This document shows positions 13,310-22,310 of a stretch of DNA of 64,000 nt, piece by piece. Source of the stretch: Bradyrhizobium sp. CB3481 (GTDB lineage: Bacteria > Pseudomonadota > Alphaproteobacteria > Rhizobiales > Xanthobacteraceae); NCBI RefSeq assembly GCF_029714305.1, contig NZ_CP121647.1, positions 1 to 64,000 of the forward strand, written 5' to 3'. The notes below the pieces were generated by a model. It saw only the letters and a program-made list of their open reading frames with translations, searched no databases and had not been told where the DNA came from. How positions within the stretch are numbered: the stretch's first letter is position 1; the number at the start of each line of letters is the position of its first letter. A program made the position numbers and the translations under genes.

Positions 13310-13606
13310 TTAGCGGGAGGGCTTCAGGTCGGTTCCCGACCGTATCGCGCCGCGAAGCTGACACCGGTTCACGCCGATATCCCTAAGCATCATGTCGTCC
13401 ATCGCCGAGAGCGTGGCGAGGTCGCGCTCGCGCTGCCGATAATTGAGGACGCGCGCCCACCCGAGCAGCAGCATGCCAATCGCGCGCGAGCGCGCCGCAT
13501 GCGCGCGGCGCACAAGTCGACGGGTCAGCGTGGCTTGCTGCGCGGGCGAGAGCGCCTCCCAGCATGGAGGCCAGATGACGGGATGACCGTGGTGACCGCA
13601 ACTCAT
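13310..13606 (-). CDS. DUF1127 domain protein
   Basis: A 98-residue small basic protein. Its C-terminal half contains RQRERDLATLSAMDDMMLRDIGVNR, in part the arginine-rich DUF1127 (YjiS-like) signature. Small DUF1127 proteins in Agrobacterium and Rhodobacter affect small-RNA turnover and phosphate or carbon metabolism; the role here is unknown. The ATG at 13606 has GGAGG seven bases upstream; an in-frame TTG at 13612 is less likely. The gene is divergent from the LysR gene at 13724, and the shared 117-bp gap carries two inverted repeats. Confidence 0.82.
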   Translation of the reverse strand: MSCGHHGHPVIWPPCWEALSPAQQATLTRRLVRRAHAARSRAIGMLLLGWARVLNYRQRERDLATLSAMDDMMLRDIGVNRCQLRGAIRSGTDLKPSR

Positions 13607-13670
13607 CGACAATCCTCCGTGCCGCCAACCGGTAATCGGTTCACGGCAAAGGATTTACACCCGCTTCCTC

Positions 13671-13717
13671 ATCACATAAAATGAATAGTTGTGATATTTT
13701 TAATCTCAGATTGAGAT
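13671..13717. promoter_or_regulatory. Two inverted repeats between DUF1127 and LysR genes
   Basis: The divergent gap is AT-rich. It contains ATCACA (13671-13676) and TGTGAT (13690-13695) separated by 13 bases, and ATCTCA (13703-13708) and TGAGAT (13712-13717) separated by three bases and ending six bases before the lysR start. The first has the partial dyad and spacing of a LysR-type T-N11-A site; the second would suit autorepression. This is an inference from layout. Confidence 0.45.
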
Positions 13718-13723
13718 ATAGAG

Positions 13724-14593
13724 ATGGACCTGTCCGACTTGCGAATCTTCACCGCGGTCGTCCGCGAAGGCGGCATCACCCGCGCGGCCGACAAGCTCAA
13801 CCGTGTCCAATCCAACGTCACCACCCGGATTCGGCAGCTGGAGCTTGATCTGGACGTCGACCTCTTCATTCGCGAAGGCAAGCGACTTCATCTCGCGCCG
13901 GCGGGCCAATTATTGCTCGGCTACGCCGAACGCCTGCTCGCGCTCGCCGACGAGGCCCGCGCCTCGATCAAGGACCCGCATCCCCGCGGCGTGTTCCGCC
14001 TCGGCGCGACGGAAAGCACGGCCGCCGTCAGGCTGCCCAGTGCAATCAATGAATACAGCCGTCGCCATCCCGAGGTGACGCTGGAGCTGCGCATTGGCAA
14101 TCCTGTAACGCTCTCTGCTGCCATCCTTGCCGGCGAGATCGACGCGGCGCTGGTCTCCGAGCCAATTGCGGACGCGCCGTTTGAGAAGATTCCGACATTC
14201 GAGGAGGAGCTCGTGATCGTGTCAGCAGCGGGCCAGCCGCCGGTCGGCCGCAAAGGTTGCTTTCCCGGCACGATGATCGCGTTCGAGCATGGCTGTCCGT
14301 ACCGCAAGCGGCTGGAGAACTGGTACGCCAGCCATGGCGAGATGCCGGCGCGGACCGTTGAGCTTGGCTCCTATCACGCGATGTTGGGCTGCATCGTCGC
14401 CGGCATGGGAATCGCGCTGCTGCCCAAGAGTGTGCTGACAACTTTCCCCGAGAGCAAGCGACTCACCGTGCATCGCCTGCCGCCAGGCCAGAACCGCTCC
14501 AGCACAGTGCTGATCTGGCGTAAGGGTGCCGGCTCTCCAAACATCGAGGCATTGCGCCAGATCCTGTCGCGGTCGAGAAATGGCAAGGCGTGA
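13724..14593 (+). CDS. LysR family transcriptional regulator
   Basis: This 289-residue protein has the N-terminal winged helix-turn-helix of the LysR family (residues 1-60, MDLSDLRIFTAVVREGGITRAADKLNRVQSNVTTRI in part) and a periplasmic-binding-protein-like effector domain. It resembles the CbbR/YtlI-like subgroup with a short effector domain that starts FRLGATESTAAVRLP. The effector and targets are unknown. The divergent DUF1127 gene is the natural target candidate because of the inverted repeats between them. The next gene downstream is convergent. Confidence 0.93.
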   Translation: MDLSDLRIFTAVVREGGITRAADKLNRVQSNVTTRIRQLELDLDVDLFIREGKRLHLAPAGQLLLGYAERLLALADEARASIKDPHPRGVFRLGATESTAAVRLPSAINEYSRRHPEVTLELRIGNPVTLSAAILAGEIDAALVSEPIADAPFEKIPTFEEELVIVSAAGQPPVGRKGCFPGTMIAFEHGCPYRKRLENWYASHGEMPARTVELGSYHAMLGCIVAGMGIALLPKSVLTTFPESKRLTVHRLPPGQNRSSTVLIWRKGAGSPNIEALRQILSRSRNGKA

Positions 14594-14615
14594 CGGTTGC
14601 CGGCGACGAGCGCCG

Positions 14616-16046
14616 TCAATTCCCGGCCGCCAGCTTTCCTTTGGCTCCCGTCGCCGCAACAACATCGCGCACGAGATCGAACACGCCGTCGGCTTCCGGC
14701 GGCCAGTTCGGCGAGCGGCCGAGCCGGACGATCACTAGCCGTTCGGACGGCACGACGATCACGTACTGGCCGATCGTTCCCTTGGCGAAAAACGCATCGC
14801 GCGGCCAGCCGCGCTCGGTGCGATAGGTCGCGCCAAAACTGTCGCCTTGATTGGTCCAGAACCCCGCTCCCTGCCCCACCCAGGCGCTCGGCGTCGGCGT
14901 TGCCGAATACTTCACCCAACCCTCAGGCAGGATGCGCTTGCCGCCAGCCATGCCGTCATTGAGATAGAGCTGGCCGAAGCGCGCCCAGTCGCGCGCGCTG
15001 GCCAGCAGCTGGCTCGAGCCGTCCGCATTGCCCGACGCATCGAATTCGAGCGTGACGTGGCGCATGCCGAGCGGCTCGAACAATTCCTGCCGTGCAAAGC
15101 GCATCATGTCGGCGGCGCGGCCACCGGCGGCCTGACGGATCAGATGCGCGAGGATGACGGTATTGCCGTCGTGATAATTCCATGTCTCGCCGGGTGCGGA
15201 GGCCAGCGGCATGCTTTCCGCATATGTCGCCATATCCGGCTCCATGAATTTCATGCCATTCACCGGCTCAAGCGCGGAGGCCAGCGATGCCTGCAGCGAG
15301 CTGCCGAGCGCGAGCCCCGCGGTGTGGCGCAGCAAATGATCGAGCGTGATCGCACCTCTCGCATCGCCGGCGCCGCGCCATGCGACGATCGGCACGGGCT
15401 CATGCAGCTTCAGCGTGCCCTTGTGCACGAGGATGCCGGCCAGTGCCGAGATGACCGACTTGGTCGCGGAGAAGCCGAGCAGCGGCGTATCGATACCGAT
15501 ACCCTCGGCGTAGCGCTCGGCAATGATGCGGCCATCCTTCAGAACCACGATCGCGCGGGTGTTGCGCGGCGTAGATTTGTCCGGCTCGGCAAAGGCGCGA
15601 TCGAGCGCTGCGGTGAGTTTTGCCGTCTGCGGCAACACGATCGATGGCCCGGCGATTTCCGGCAGCAGCGCCGGCCTGGCCTCGGGCAGCGGCAGCACAA
15701 TGTCGATTGCTGCGCTACCGTGGTCGAGATAGCAGCCGAGGCCTTCGCCGCGATAGACGGCGTGGCTGCGGCCGAGGCCGAGCAGCGTCACGGTGACGTC
15801 CCTGCGCGCACGGTCGACGCGGTAATCGAGGGCCCAGGAGATCAAGCCCGCACCCGGCATGGCGGACGTCGTCTCCGCGAACACCCGCGCCGCATCGAGC
15901 CCGGAAACGAAGGTCTCGGTGCAAAGCACATTGGCGACAAAGCCGGTCGCAACCTTCGGCACATCGCGGGCGCGGGCGGCTGTGAGCGCAAGCCCACTGA
16001 GGGCCGTCGAGGCGGCGAGGATGAGAATAAGATTTCGTCTGGTCAC
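14616..16046 (-). CDS. Exported serine hydrolase (beta-lactamase-fold)
   Basis: This 476-residue protein belongs to the serine beta-lactamase/class C-like esterase family. The nucleophile motif SATK is at residues 193-196, and a YHD tyrosine triad lies in WNYHDGN further on. The N-terminus VTRRNLILILAASTALSGLA has two arginines and a hydrophobic stretch, so Tat or Sec export to the periplasm is likely. I use the GTG at 16046 because GGAGGA lies a few bases upstream; an in-frame upstream codon at 16064 is less likely. About 150 residues lie between the signal and the catalytic domain, which is longer than in simple family members. The substrate is unknown; such proteins are often named 6-aminohexanoate-dimer hydrolase-like. 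Confidence 0.85.
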   Translation of the reverse strand: MTRRNLILILAASTALSGLALTAARARDVPKVATGFVANVLCTETFVSGLDAARVFAETTSAMPGAGLISWALDYRVDRARRDVTVTLLGLGRSHAVYRGEGLGCYLDHGSAAIDIVLPLPEARPALLPEIAGPSIVLPQTAKLTAALDRAFAEPDKSTPRNTRAIVVLKDGRIIAERYAEGIGIDTPLLGFSATKSVISALAGILVHKGTLKLHEPVPIVAWRGAGDARGAITLDHLLRHTAGLALGSSLQASLASALEPVNGMKFMEPDMATYAESMPLASAPGETWNYHDGNTVILAHLIRQAAGGRAADMMRFARQELFEPLGMRHVTLEFDASGNADGSSQLLASARDWARFGQLYLNDGMAGGKRILPEGWVKYSATPTPSAWVGQGAGFWTNQGDSFGATYRTERGWPRDAFFAKGTIGQYVIVVPSERLVIVRLGRSPNWPPEADGVFDLVRDVVAATGAKGKLAAGN

Positions 16047-16196
16047 AGGGTCCTCCGGCAGCACGCATCAGAGCGTGCCGCGGAGGATGGCGAGGCTATC
16101 GCGGACAGGCTCGCCACATCTGGAATTAGCGCTGGCCGAAAGCTCGAAACGGTTCGCCGATTCCAAAATACATCAATGATAACAATGAAATGATTG

Positions 16197-17315
16197 CTAG
16201 GCCGCGCTGGCCTTGAGCCGACGGTATTCGGTCGGCGTAACGCCGGTGATGGCCTTGAAGGCCCGGTTGAACGGGCCGAGCGACTGGAAGCCGGCATCCA
16301 TCGCAATGGTGATGACGGGGACCTCGGCCTGGCTCGGATCAGCGAGCGCCGCCTTCGCCTCCGCAATCCGGTGCTCGTTGAGAAACACATTGAAATTGCG
16401 ATAGCCGAGCCGCTGGTTGATCAGCCGCCGCAGCCGGTATTCGGGAATGGCAAGGCGGGTCGCGAGCGTGCCGATGGTGATGTTGTCGTGGCGATAGATG
16501 CGCTCGTCGGACATCAGGCGCATCAGCGCGTCGATCAGTTTCTGGTCGGCAGCGCTGGATTCGGCGGCGGCCGTTTCGGTTGCGTCGACCTTGGATTCGG
16601 GCGCGACCGGAAACAGATCAGCGCCGTCGACGCGCATCATCGCGATCGCGATCGATCCCACCACCGCAGCCAGCGCCGCCGAATTCAAGGTATTAGCAAG
16701 TTCGGACGCGCCGTGGCCGGACAGCACGATCTGCAGGACCGCGTTCAGCCCGCCATAGAGTGCGGCAGCACTGACGATGAAGACACGCACCCGGCGGCGA
16801 CCTTCGACCAGATCGGCCGACCATGAGGCGATGGTCTGCGCAACCGCCAACGCGATGAAGCCAAGCGCGATCACGTTGATCGCAACGAACAATATTCGCA
16901 TCGTGGAGAAGATGGCCACCGCCCCTTCGCCGACGAAGGTGGTCCCCTTGCTCCCTGTCATCGCGGCTGGTGCAATGAACAGGCAATTCGCCAGGCTGAG
17001 CACGACAACCGCAATCCAGATCAGCCCATGCCACCATCGCAACCTGAACTCATCGCCGAACAGCGCGCGGGCAAACAGCCAGAAGACAACCACATTGCCG
17101 GTCGCCAGCGCGATCACGGGTGCAAACGCCCCCGACGCCGGCGATGCCGTGCCGATCGACGAGGTCACGGCATGCGCCGCCGATCCGACGGCGAAAGCCG
17201 CGGCCAGCCGTCCCGCCAGCACGGTGCCGAAGCCGCGATACAGCGATACTGCCAGCACCAGCAGCAGCGCCACGGTGGCGGCTCGGAAGGCAATGTCGAT
17301 GGTGGCAAGTGGCAT
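16197..17315 (-). CDS. AraC family regulator with membrane-spanning N-terminus
   Basis: This 372-residue protein has about seven hydrophobic segments in its first 230 residues and an AraC/XylS DNA-binding domain at the C-terminus (about 275-370), with both helix-turn-helix units: IGTLATRLAIPEYRLRRLIN and ITIAMDAGFQSLGPFNRAFK, each 20 residues. It should sit in the inner membrane and bind DNA from there. The signal it senses is unknown. The ATG at 17315 is used; a TTG directly precedes it. The gene before it on the same strand is absent, and the exported serine hydrolase lies 150 bases downstream in the same direction, a possible target. Confidence 0.88.
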   Translation of the reverse strand: MPLATIDIAFRAATVALLLVLAVSLYRGFGTVLAGRLAAAFAVGSAAHAVTSSIGTASPASGAFAPVIALATGNVVVFWLFARALFGDEFRLRWWHGLIWIAVVVLSLANCLFIAPAAMTGSKGTTFVGEGAVAIFSTMRILFVAINVIALGFIALAVAQTIASWSADLVEGRRRVRVFIVSAAALYGGLNAVLQIVLSGHGASELANTLNSAALAAVVGSIAIAMMRVDGADLFPVAPESKVDATETAAAESSAADQKLIDALMRLMSDERIYRHDNITIGTLATRLAIPEYRLRRLINQRLGYRNFNVFLNEHRIAEAKAALADPSQAEVPVITIAMDAGFQSLGPFNRAFKAITGVTPTEYRRLKASAA

Positions 17316-17414
17316 CAAGTTGGGTCCGTTCGCGCGGTTATCGGCGATGCGTGACCCTAGTGCGAATTGCGGCTTGATTCAATTTCTAGGCCCCCAAGTG
17401 CGCATGTCAGCCGC

Positions 17415-17492
17415 CGTCATTGCGAGCGCAGCGAAGCAATCCATAGATCCCCAAGCCGAGAAATGGATTGCTTCGCTGCGCTCGCAATGACG
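17415..17492. repeat. Perfect 30-bp inverted repeat
   Basis: Arms 17415-17444 and 17463-17492 are perfect 30-nt reverse complements around an 18-base centre. The arms begin CGTCATTGCGAGCGCAGCG. Elements with TCATTGCGAGCGNAGCGAAGCAATCC are common between genes in Bradyrhizobium and many other proteobacteria. It lies between the divergent AraC and pirin genes. Confidence 0.8.
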
Positions 17493-17556
17493 CAGAGAAG
17501 CTTTCACCCATGATCGCGATTCCTGCTATGATCGCACAAAACTTCAAGGAGCCCCC

Positions 17557-18474
17557 ATGAGCTGGCAACCTTCCAACGATCCCGTGCTCGGCGATCCCAG
17601 AACCTGCGATGCGCTCGACCTCATCATCGTGCCGCGCACCCGCGACCTCGGCGACGGCTTTGCGGTGCGGCGCGCGCTGCCGCATGGCAAGCGGCAAATG
17701 GTCGGGCCCTTCATCTTTTTCGATCATTTCGGCCCGGTGCAGTTCATGGCCGGCAAGGGCATGGACGTGCGGCCGCATCCGCATATCGGGCTCGCCACCG
17801 TCACCTATCTGTTCGACGGCTCGATCATGCACCGCGACAGCGAGGGCAACATCCAGGAGATCCAGCCCGGCGCGATGAACCTGATGACGGCGGGGCGCGG
17901 CATCGCGCATTCCGAACGCACGCCCGACGTGCAGCGCCGCGACGGCCAGAAGATGCTGGGCCTGCAGAGCTGGATCGCACTGCCGGCGGGATCGGAGGAA
18001 ATCGCGCCGTCGTTCCAGCACTACGCCGCCGAGGCGCTGCCGACCGTGAAGGAGAGCGGCTTCACCGCACGCATCATCGCAGGGAACGGGTTTGGCGTGA
18101 AATCGCCGGTCAGCATGGTCTCGCCCTGGTTCTACACCGAGGTGACCGCGCAGGCCGGGACCAGCGTGCCGCTCGACCCCGACCATGAGGAGCGCGCGAT
18201 CTATCTGGTCGACGGCGAGGTCGAGATCACGGGCGAGCGTTACGAGAGCCCGCGCCTGTTGATCTTCCGGCCCGGCGACCGCATCACCCTAAAGGCCGTG
18301 CGGCCGACGCGGATGATGTTTTTGGGCGGCGACGCGCTGGAAGGGCCGCGGCACATCTGGTGGAATTTCGTCTCCTCCAGCAAGGAGCGGATCGAGCAGG
18401 CCAAACAGGACTGGAAAACCGGCCGGTTTGCCGCCGTTCCGCAAGAACATGAGTTCATTCCGCTGCCGGAGTGA
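17557..18474 (+). CDS. Pirin family protein
   Basis: This 305-residue protein is a pirin, a metal-binding bicupin. The N-terminal cupin shows FDHFGPVQF and the metal ligands in RPHPHIGLATVTYLFDG (His, His) with a later HRDS and conserved Glu. Some bacterial pirins degrade quercetin or bind pyruvate dehydrogenase; the role here is not known. The ATG is preceded by AAGGAG. It stands alone between repeats and purC, 69 bases before purC in the same direction, so they may share a transcript. Confidence 0.92.
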   Translation: MSWQPSNDPVLGDPRTCDALDLIIVPRTRDLGDGFAVRRALPHGKRQMVGPFIFFDHFGPVQFMAGKGMDVRPHPHIGLATVTYLFDGSIMHRDSEGNIQEIQPGAMNLMTAGRGIAHSERTPDVQRRDGQKMLGLQSWIALPAGSEEIAPSFQHYAAEALPTVKESGFTARIIAGNGFGVKSPVSMVSPWFYTEVTAQAGTSVPLDPDHEERAIYLVDGEVEITGERYESPRLLIFRPGDRITLKAVRPTRMMFLGGDALEGPRHIWWNFVSSSKERIEQAKQDWKTGRFAAVPQEHEFIPLPE

Positions 18475-18543
18475 GCTATTGCTCCGCTTTCCAATTTTCG
18501 CCTTCGCGCCAGCGCGGGGGTGCCTGACCGAAAGCTTGCCCCG

Positions 18544-19458
18544 ATGAACGCGATGCTCGCCAGCGATTTGCCTCTGCCCCGGATCGACCGCGGCAAGGTG
18601 CGCGATATCTATGCCGTCGGCAGCGACTGCGTGCTGCTGCTCACCACCGACCGCATCAGCGCGTTCGACGTTGTCATGGCCGAGACCATCCCGATGAAAG
18701 GCGCAGTGCTGACGCAGATCAGCGCGTGGTGGTTCCGCCAGCTCGAGGGTGTGGTGCCACACCACATGATCAGCGCCGACGCCGACGAGATCATCCGCAA
18801 GGTGCCGGCCCTGAAAGATCATCGCGCCGATATTCTGGGGCGCGCGATGCTGTGCAAGCGCACCACCGTCTTCCCGGTGGAATGCGTGATCCGCGGCTAT
18901 ATCTCCGGCTCGGCCTGGAAGGAATATGCCACGTCCGGCACCCTCGCTGGCGAAGAACTCAAGCCGGGCCTCGTCGAGAGCGAGAAGCTGGATGCGCCGA
19001 TCTTCAGCCCGGCGACCAAGGCCGAGACCGGGCATGACGAGAACATCACGGTCGCGCGGGTGCGCGAGATCGTCGGCAATGACATCGCCGGGAAGCTCGA
19101 GAGCATGGCGCGCACGGTCTATAATTTCGGCGAGCGGATCGCCCGTCATCACGGCATCATCATCGCCGACACCAAGTTCGAATTCGGCCGCGCCGCCGAC
19201 GGCCGCATCATCCTGATCGACGAGGTGATGACGCCGGATAGTTCGCGCTTCTGGGCCGCCGACGTCTACAAGCCCGGCCGACCGCAGCCCTCCTTCGACA
19301 AGCAGCCGCTGCGCGACTATCTCGACGCCGAGCGAAAGGCCGGCCGCTGGAACGGCGATGCGCCGCCCCCGCCGCTGCCCGCCAGCGTGGTGGATGCGAC
19401 CAGCAAGCGCTATCTCGAAGCGTACCAGCGCGTGACCGGGGATGAGTTGCAGATCTAG
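18544..19458 (+). CDS. purC: SAICAR synthetase (phosphoribosylaminoimidazole-succinocarboxamide synthase)
   Basis: This 304-residue enzyme joins CAIR and aspartate using ATP in purine synthesis. The family motifs are clear: RGKVRDIY near residue 15, the ATP and substrate segment SGSAWKEY, and [12 protein letters not shown] near residue 230. The ATG at 18544 fits the family start; a GTG at 18520 would add eight residues. In rhizobia a second purC-like gene sits in the main pur cluster, so this could be one of two copies; that cannot be tested here. Confidence 0.93.
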   Translation: MNAMLASDLPLPRIDRGKVRDIYAVGSDCVLLLTTDRISAFDVVMAETIPMKGAVLTQISAWWFRQLEGVVPHHMISADADEIIRKVPALKDHRADILGRAMLCKRTTVFPVECVIRGYISGSAWKEYATSGTLAGEELKPGLVESEKLDAPIFSPATKAETGHDENITVARVREIVGNDIAGKLESMARTVYNFGERIARHHGIIIADTKFEFGRAADGRIILIDEVMTPDSSRFWAADVYKPGRPQPSFDKQPLRDYLDAERKAGRWNGDAPPPPLPASVVDATSKRYLEAYQRVTGDELQI

Positions 19459-19462
19459 TCGC

Positions 19463-19543
19463 GTAGGATGGGTAGAGCGCAGCGAAACCCATCAATCCGC
19501 GCGCCGAGAGATGATGGGTTTCGCTTCGCTCTACCCATCCTAC
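19463..19543. repeat. 31-bp inverted repeat (GTAGGATGGGTAGAGCG type)
   Basis: Arms 19463-19493 and 19513-19543 are reverse complements with one mismatch. The arm starts GTAGGATGGGTAGAGCGC. The element directly follows the purC stop codon and could form a strong hairpin in the transcript. It is of a type widely scattered in Bradyrhizobium intergenic DNA. Confidence 0.8.
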
Positions 19544-19651
19544 AAATCCCCGCCGATGGCAGGCTCCGCTCGCAATGACGCGGATACAGGATTGCCTTAT
19601 GGCCTTGTTCGGTGCGAAGCTCCCTCCCAGAAAAATGCGATGGAGCGCTAC

Positions 19652-20455
19652 ATGTCCGAAGAAAACTCCGTCCTCGTCGAACGCGACGGCCCCATCACCA
19701 TCGTGTCCATCAACCGCCCGCATTGCCGTAACGCCGTCGACGGCGCGACTGCGCGCAAATTGTATGACGCTTTCCTCGCCTTCGATGCCGACGAGAACGC
19801 ATCCGTTGCGGTGTTCACCGGTACCGGCGGCTATTTCTGCGCCGGCGCCGATCTCAAAGCCGTGGCGGCGGGCGATCCCAACAAGAAGCGCGAGCTCGGC
19901 GGGCACGATTCGATCGCGCCGATGGGGCCGAGCCGGCTGCGGCTGTCGAAGCCGGTGATCGCGGCGGTCGAGGGCTTTGCGGTAGCCGGCGGCATGGAGC
20001 TGGCGCTGTGGGCCGATATGCGCGTCGTCGCTGAGGATGCGACCTTCGGCATCTTCTGCCGCCGCTTCGGCGTGCCCTTGATCGATCTCGGCACCATCCG
20101 CCTGCCGCGGTTGATCGGCCATTCGCAGGCGATCGACCTGATCCTCACCGGACGTCCGGTCGGCGCACAGGAGGCGCTGCGCATGGGCCTCGCCAACCGC
20201 GTCGTCGGCCGCGGCGAGGCGGTGGCGCATGCGATCACGCTGGCGCGGGAGATCGCGGCGTTTCCGCAAAAATGCCTGCGCGCCGATCGGCTGTCGGCGC
20301 TGCGGCAGTGGGACCTTTCGGAGGAAGAGGCGATCGACAACGAGATGCGCGGCGGCCTTGCCGTCATCGCCTCGGGCGAAACGCTGTCGGGCGCGACGCG
20401 CTTCGCCTCCGGCATCGGACGTCATGGCGCGTTCGCCAGTGACGCCAGCGATTGA
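19652..20455 (+). CDS. Crotonase/enoyl-CoA hydratase family protein
   Basis: This 267-residue protein has the crotonase fold: the oxyanion-hole segments FCAGADLKA (about 62-70) and VAGGMELALWADMR (about 111-124). Glu116, the first catalytic Glu of hydratases, is present. At the place of the second (usually GxPE-x-x-LG) the protein has GVPLIDLG with Leu143. It therefore may not be a classical hydratase and could be an isomerase, thioesterase or other crotonase. The ATG at 19652 has GGAG six bases upstream; an ATG at 19640 and a long upstream open frame through the repeat are less likely. Confidence 0.88.
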   Translation: MSEENSVLVERDGPITIVSINRPHCRNAVDGATARKLYDAFLAFDADENASVAVFTGTGGYFCAGADLKAVAAGDPNKKRELGGHDSIAPMGPSRLRLSKPVIAAVEGFAVAGGMELALWADMRVVAEDATFGIFCRRFGVPLIDLGTIRLPRLIGHSQAIDLILTGRPVGAQEALRMGLANRVVGRGEAVAHAITLAREIAAFPQKCLRADRLSALRQWDLSEEEAIDNEMRGGLAVIASGETLSGATRFASGIGRHGAFASDASD

Positions 20456-20461
20456 AATGAG

Positions 20462-20605
20462 ATGTCATCCCCCGCGAACGCAGGGACCCACAGCCACCGA
20501 CGTCTGTTGTTGCAGATGATGTGGCTCCAGCCTTGCTCAGCGACAGAAGCCTGTGGTTATGGGTCCCGGATCGCGCCTCGCTTGTCCGGGAGGACGAGGG
20601 AGTGT
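20462..20605. repeat. Inverted repeat between convergent genes
   Basis: The gap between the crotonase gene and the convergent gabD contains matched GC-rich arms (GTCATCCCC..., GGGACCCACAG near 20480 and CTGTGG...GGGTCCC near 20550-20567, GTCCGGGAGGACG). It can fold into a long hairpin. It belongs to the dispersed type seen at 35805-35960. It may serve as a two-way transcription end. Confidence 0.5.
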
Positions 20606-20610
20606 GACTG

Positions 20611-22104
20611 CTAAACCCCCGCCATCATCACATATTTGATCTCGACATATTCCTCCATGCCGTGATGCGAGCCTTCGCGGCCGAGGCCACTCTCCTTCAC
20701 GCCGCCGAACGGCGCGACTTCGGTGGTGATGAGCCCGGTGTTGACGCCTACCATGCCCGATTCCAGCGCTTCGGCGACGCGCCAGACACGGCCGAGATCG
20801 CGGGAGTAAAAGTAAGAAGCGAGTCCGAACGGCGAGTTGTTGCACATCGCGACGACATCCGCCTCATCCTTGAAGCGGAACACCGGCGCCAAAGGTCCGA
20901 ACGTTTCCTCATGCGCGACCAGCGCGTCGGGCTTGACATTCGACAGCACCGTCGGCTCGAAGAAGCTGCCGCCAAGTGCGTGGCGCTTGCCGCCGGTGAC
21001 GATCTTGGCGCCGCCCTTCACCGCGTTATCGATATGTTTTTCGACCTTGAGCACCGCATCCATGTTGATCAATGGGCCCTGCACTACGCCCTGCTCCGTG
21101 CCGTCGCCGATCTTCATCGCCGCGACCTTCTTGGACAGCTTCTCGACGAACTCGTCGTAGATCTTGTCCTGGGCGTAGAGGCGGTTGGCGCAGACGCAGG
21201 TCTGGCCCATGTTGCGATATTTCGAGACGATGGCGCCTTCCACCGCCGCATCGATATCGGCATCGTCGAACACCACGAACGGCGCGTTGCCGCCGAGCTC
21301 GAGGCCGAGCTTCTTCACGCCTACCGAAGCCTGCTGGTAGAGGATCTTGCCGACTTCCGTCGAGCCGGTGAAGCCGACGAAGCGCACGGCCGGATGCTCG
21401 CACAGCACCTTGCCGATCGCGGATGAATTGCCGGTCAGGATATTGAACACGCCCTTCGGCACGCCGGCCTTTTCCGCCAGCGCGACCAGCGCCAGCGCGG
21501 TCAACGGCGTCTCATTGGCGGGCTTGAGCACGACGGTGCAGCCGGCGGCAAGCGCCGGCGAGACTTTTCGCGTGATCATCGAGCACGGGAAATTCCACGG
21601 TGTGATCGCGCCGCAGACGCCGATCGGCTGCTTGATCGCGAGCAGGCGCGCATCCGGACGCTGGGTCGGGATGGTCTCGCCATAGACGCGGCGGGCTTCC
21701 TCGGCAAAAAATTCGACATAGGCGCCGCCGATATCGACCTCGCCGAGCGCTTCCGCGAGCGGCTTGCCTTGTTCGGAGGTCAGGATCAGCGCAAGATCCT
21801 CGCGATTGGCGGCGATCAGCTCGAACCATTTTCGCAGGATGTTGGAGCGCTGTTTTGCCGTCTGCTTGGCCCAGGACGGGAACGCACGCTCGGCAGCCTC
21901 GACGGCCTGCGTGGCTTCTGCCGTGCTGAAGGCCGGCACCTTGGCGAGCTCGACGCCGTTGACGGGATTGGTGACCGGGCGCGACGGCGTGCCGACCCAG
22001 GCGCCGTCGATGTAGCAGCGGTCGCGCAGCAGCGTGGGGTCCTTCAGGCGGTCGTGCAGCGATGGCTGGGCGGATTGGGCGCGAGCGGCGACGGGTGGGT
22101 TCAT
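20611..22104 (-). CDS. gabD: Succinate-semialdehyde dehydrogenase, NAD(P) type
   Basis: This 497-residue aldehyde dehydrogenase matches the GabD group. The active site shows LELGGNAPF with Glu269 and GQTC with Cys303, and the nucleotide-binding FTGSTEVGK near residue 245. GabD oxidises succinate semialdehyde to succinate in 4-aminobutyrate breakdown. The extended N-terminus with LKDPTLLRDRCYIDGAWVG in part is typical of GabD. No gabT lies nearby. Glutarate-semialdehyde dehydrogenase is an alternative substrate within the group. Confidence 0.9.
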   Translation of the reverse strand: MNPPVAARAQSAQPSLHDRLKDPTLLRDRCYIDGAWVGTPSRPVTNPVNGVELAKVPAFSTAEATQAVEAAERAFPSWAKQTAKQRSNILRKWFELIAANREDLALILTSEQGKPLAEALGEVDIGGAYVEFFAEEARRVYGETIPTQRPDARLLAIKQPIGVCGAITPWNFPCSMITRKVSPALAAGCTVVLKPANETPLTALALVALAEKAGVPKGVFNILTGNSSAIGKVLCEHPAVRFVGFTGSTEVGKILYQQASVGVKKLGLELGGNAPFVVFDDADIDAAVEGAIVSKYRNMGQTCVCANRLYAQDKIYDEFVEKLSKKVAAMKIGDGTEQGVVQGPLINMDAVLKVEKHIDNAVKGGAKIVTGGKRHALGGSFFEPTVLSNVKPDALVAHEETFGPLAPVFRFKDEADVVAMCNNSPFGLASYFYSRDLGRVWRVAEALESGMVGVNTGLITTEVAPFGGVKESGLGREGSHHGMEEYVEIKYVMMAGV

Positions 22105-22222
22105 GGCGTGCTCCCTGGAGGTTTCTTGGGGTTGGGCGGGAGTATAGGCCTGGATGGGCGGTAATGCATCGGCGGCGGATGCAGCCCTGCTTCAAGCTAT
22201 GTTGAGGGCGATGGGGAGCTCC

Positions 22223-22301
22223 GTCATTCCGGGATGGTGCGTAAGCACCAGACCCGGAATCTCGAGATTCCGGGTTCGCCCTTCGGGCGCCCCGGAATGA
22301 C
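22223..22301. repeat. GTCATTCCGGG-type palindromic repeat, copy 1
   Basis: An element bounded by GTCATTCCGGG and CCCGGAATGAC, with an internal palindrome (CCCGGAATCTCGAGATTCCGGG, its central part CTCGAG) and two small hairpins. A second copy of nearly the same layout lies at 33279-33358, so the repeat is visible within this window. A degenerate relative is at 38004-38075. Confidence 0.85.
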
Positions 22302-22310
22302 GGGACATCC

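Noticed and set aside
17415..19543. Mobile element formed by the two large inverted repeats around pirin and purC
   Set aside because: The two repeats have different sequences and no transposase lies between them; each is a separate intergenic element.
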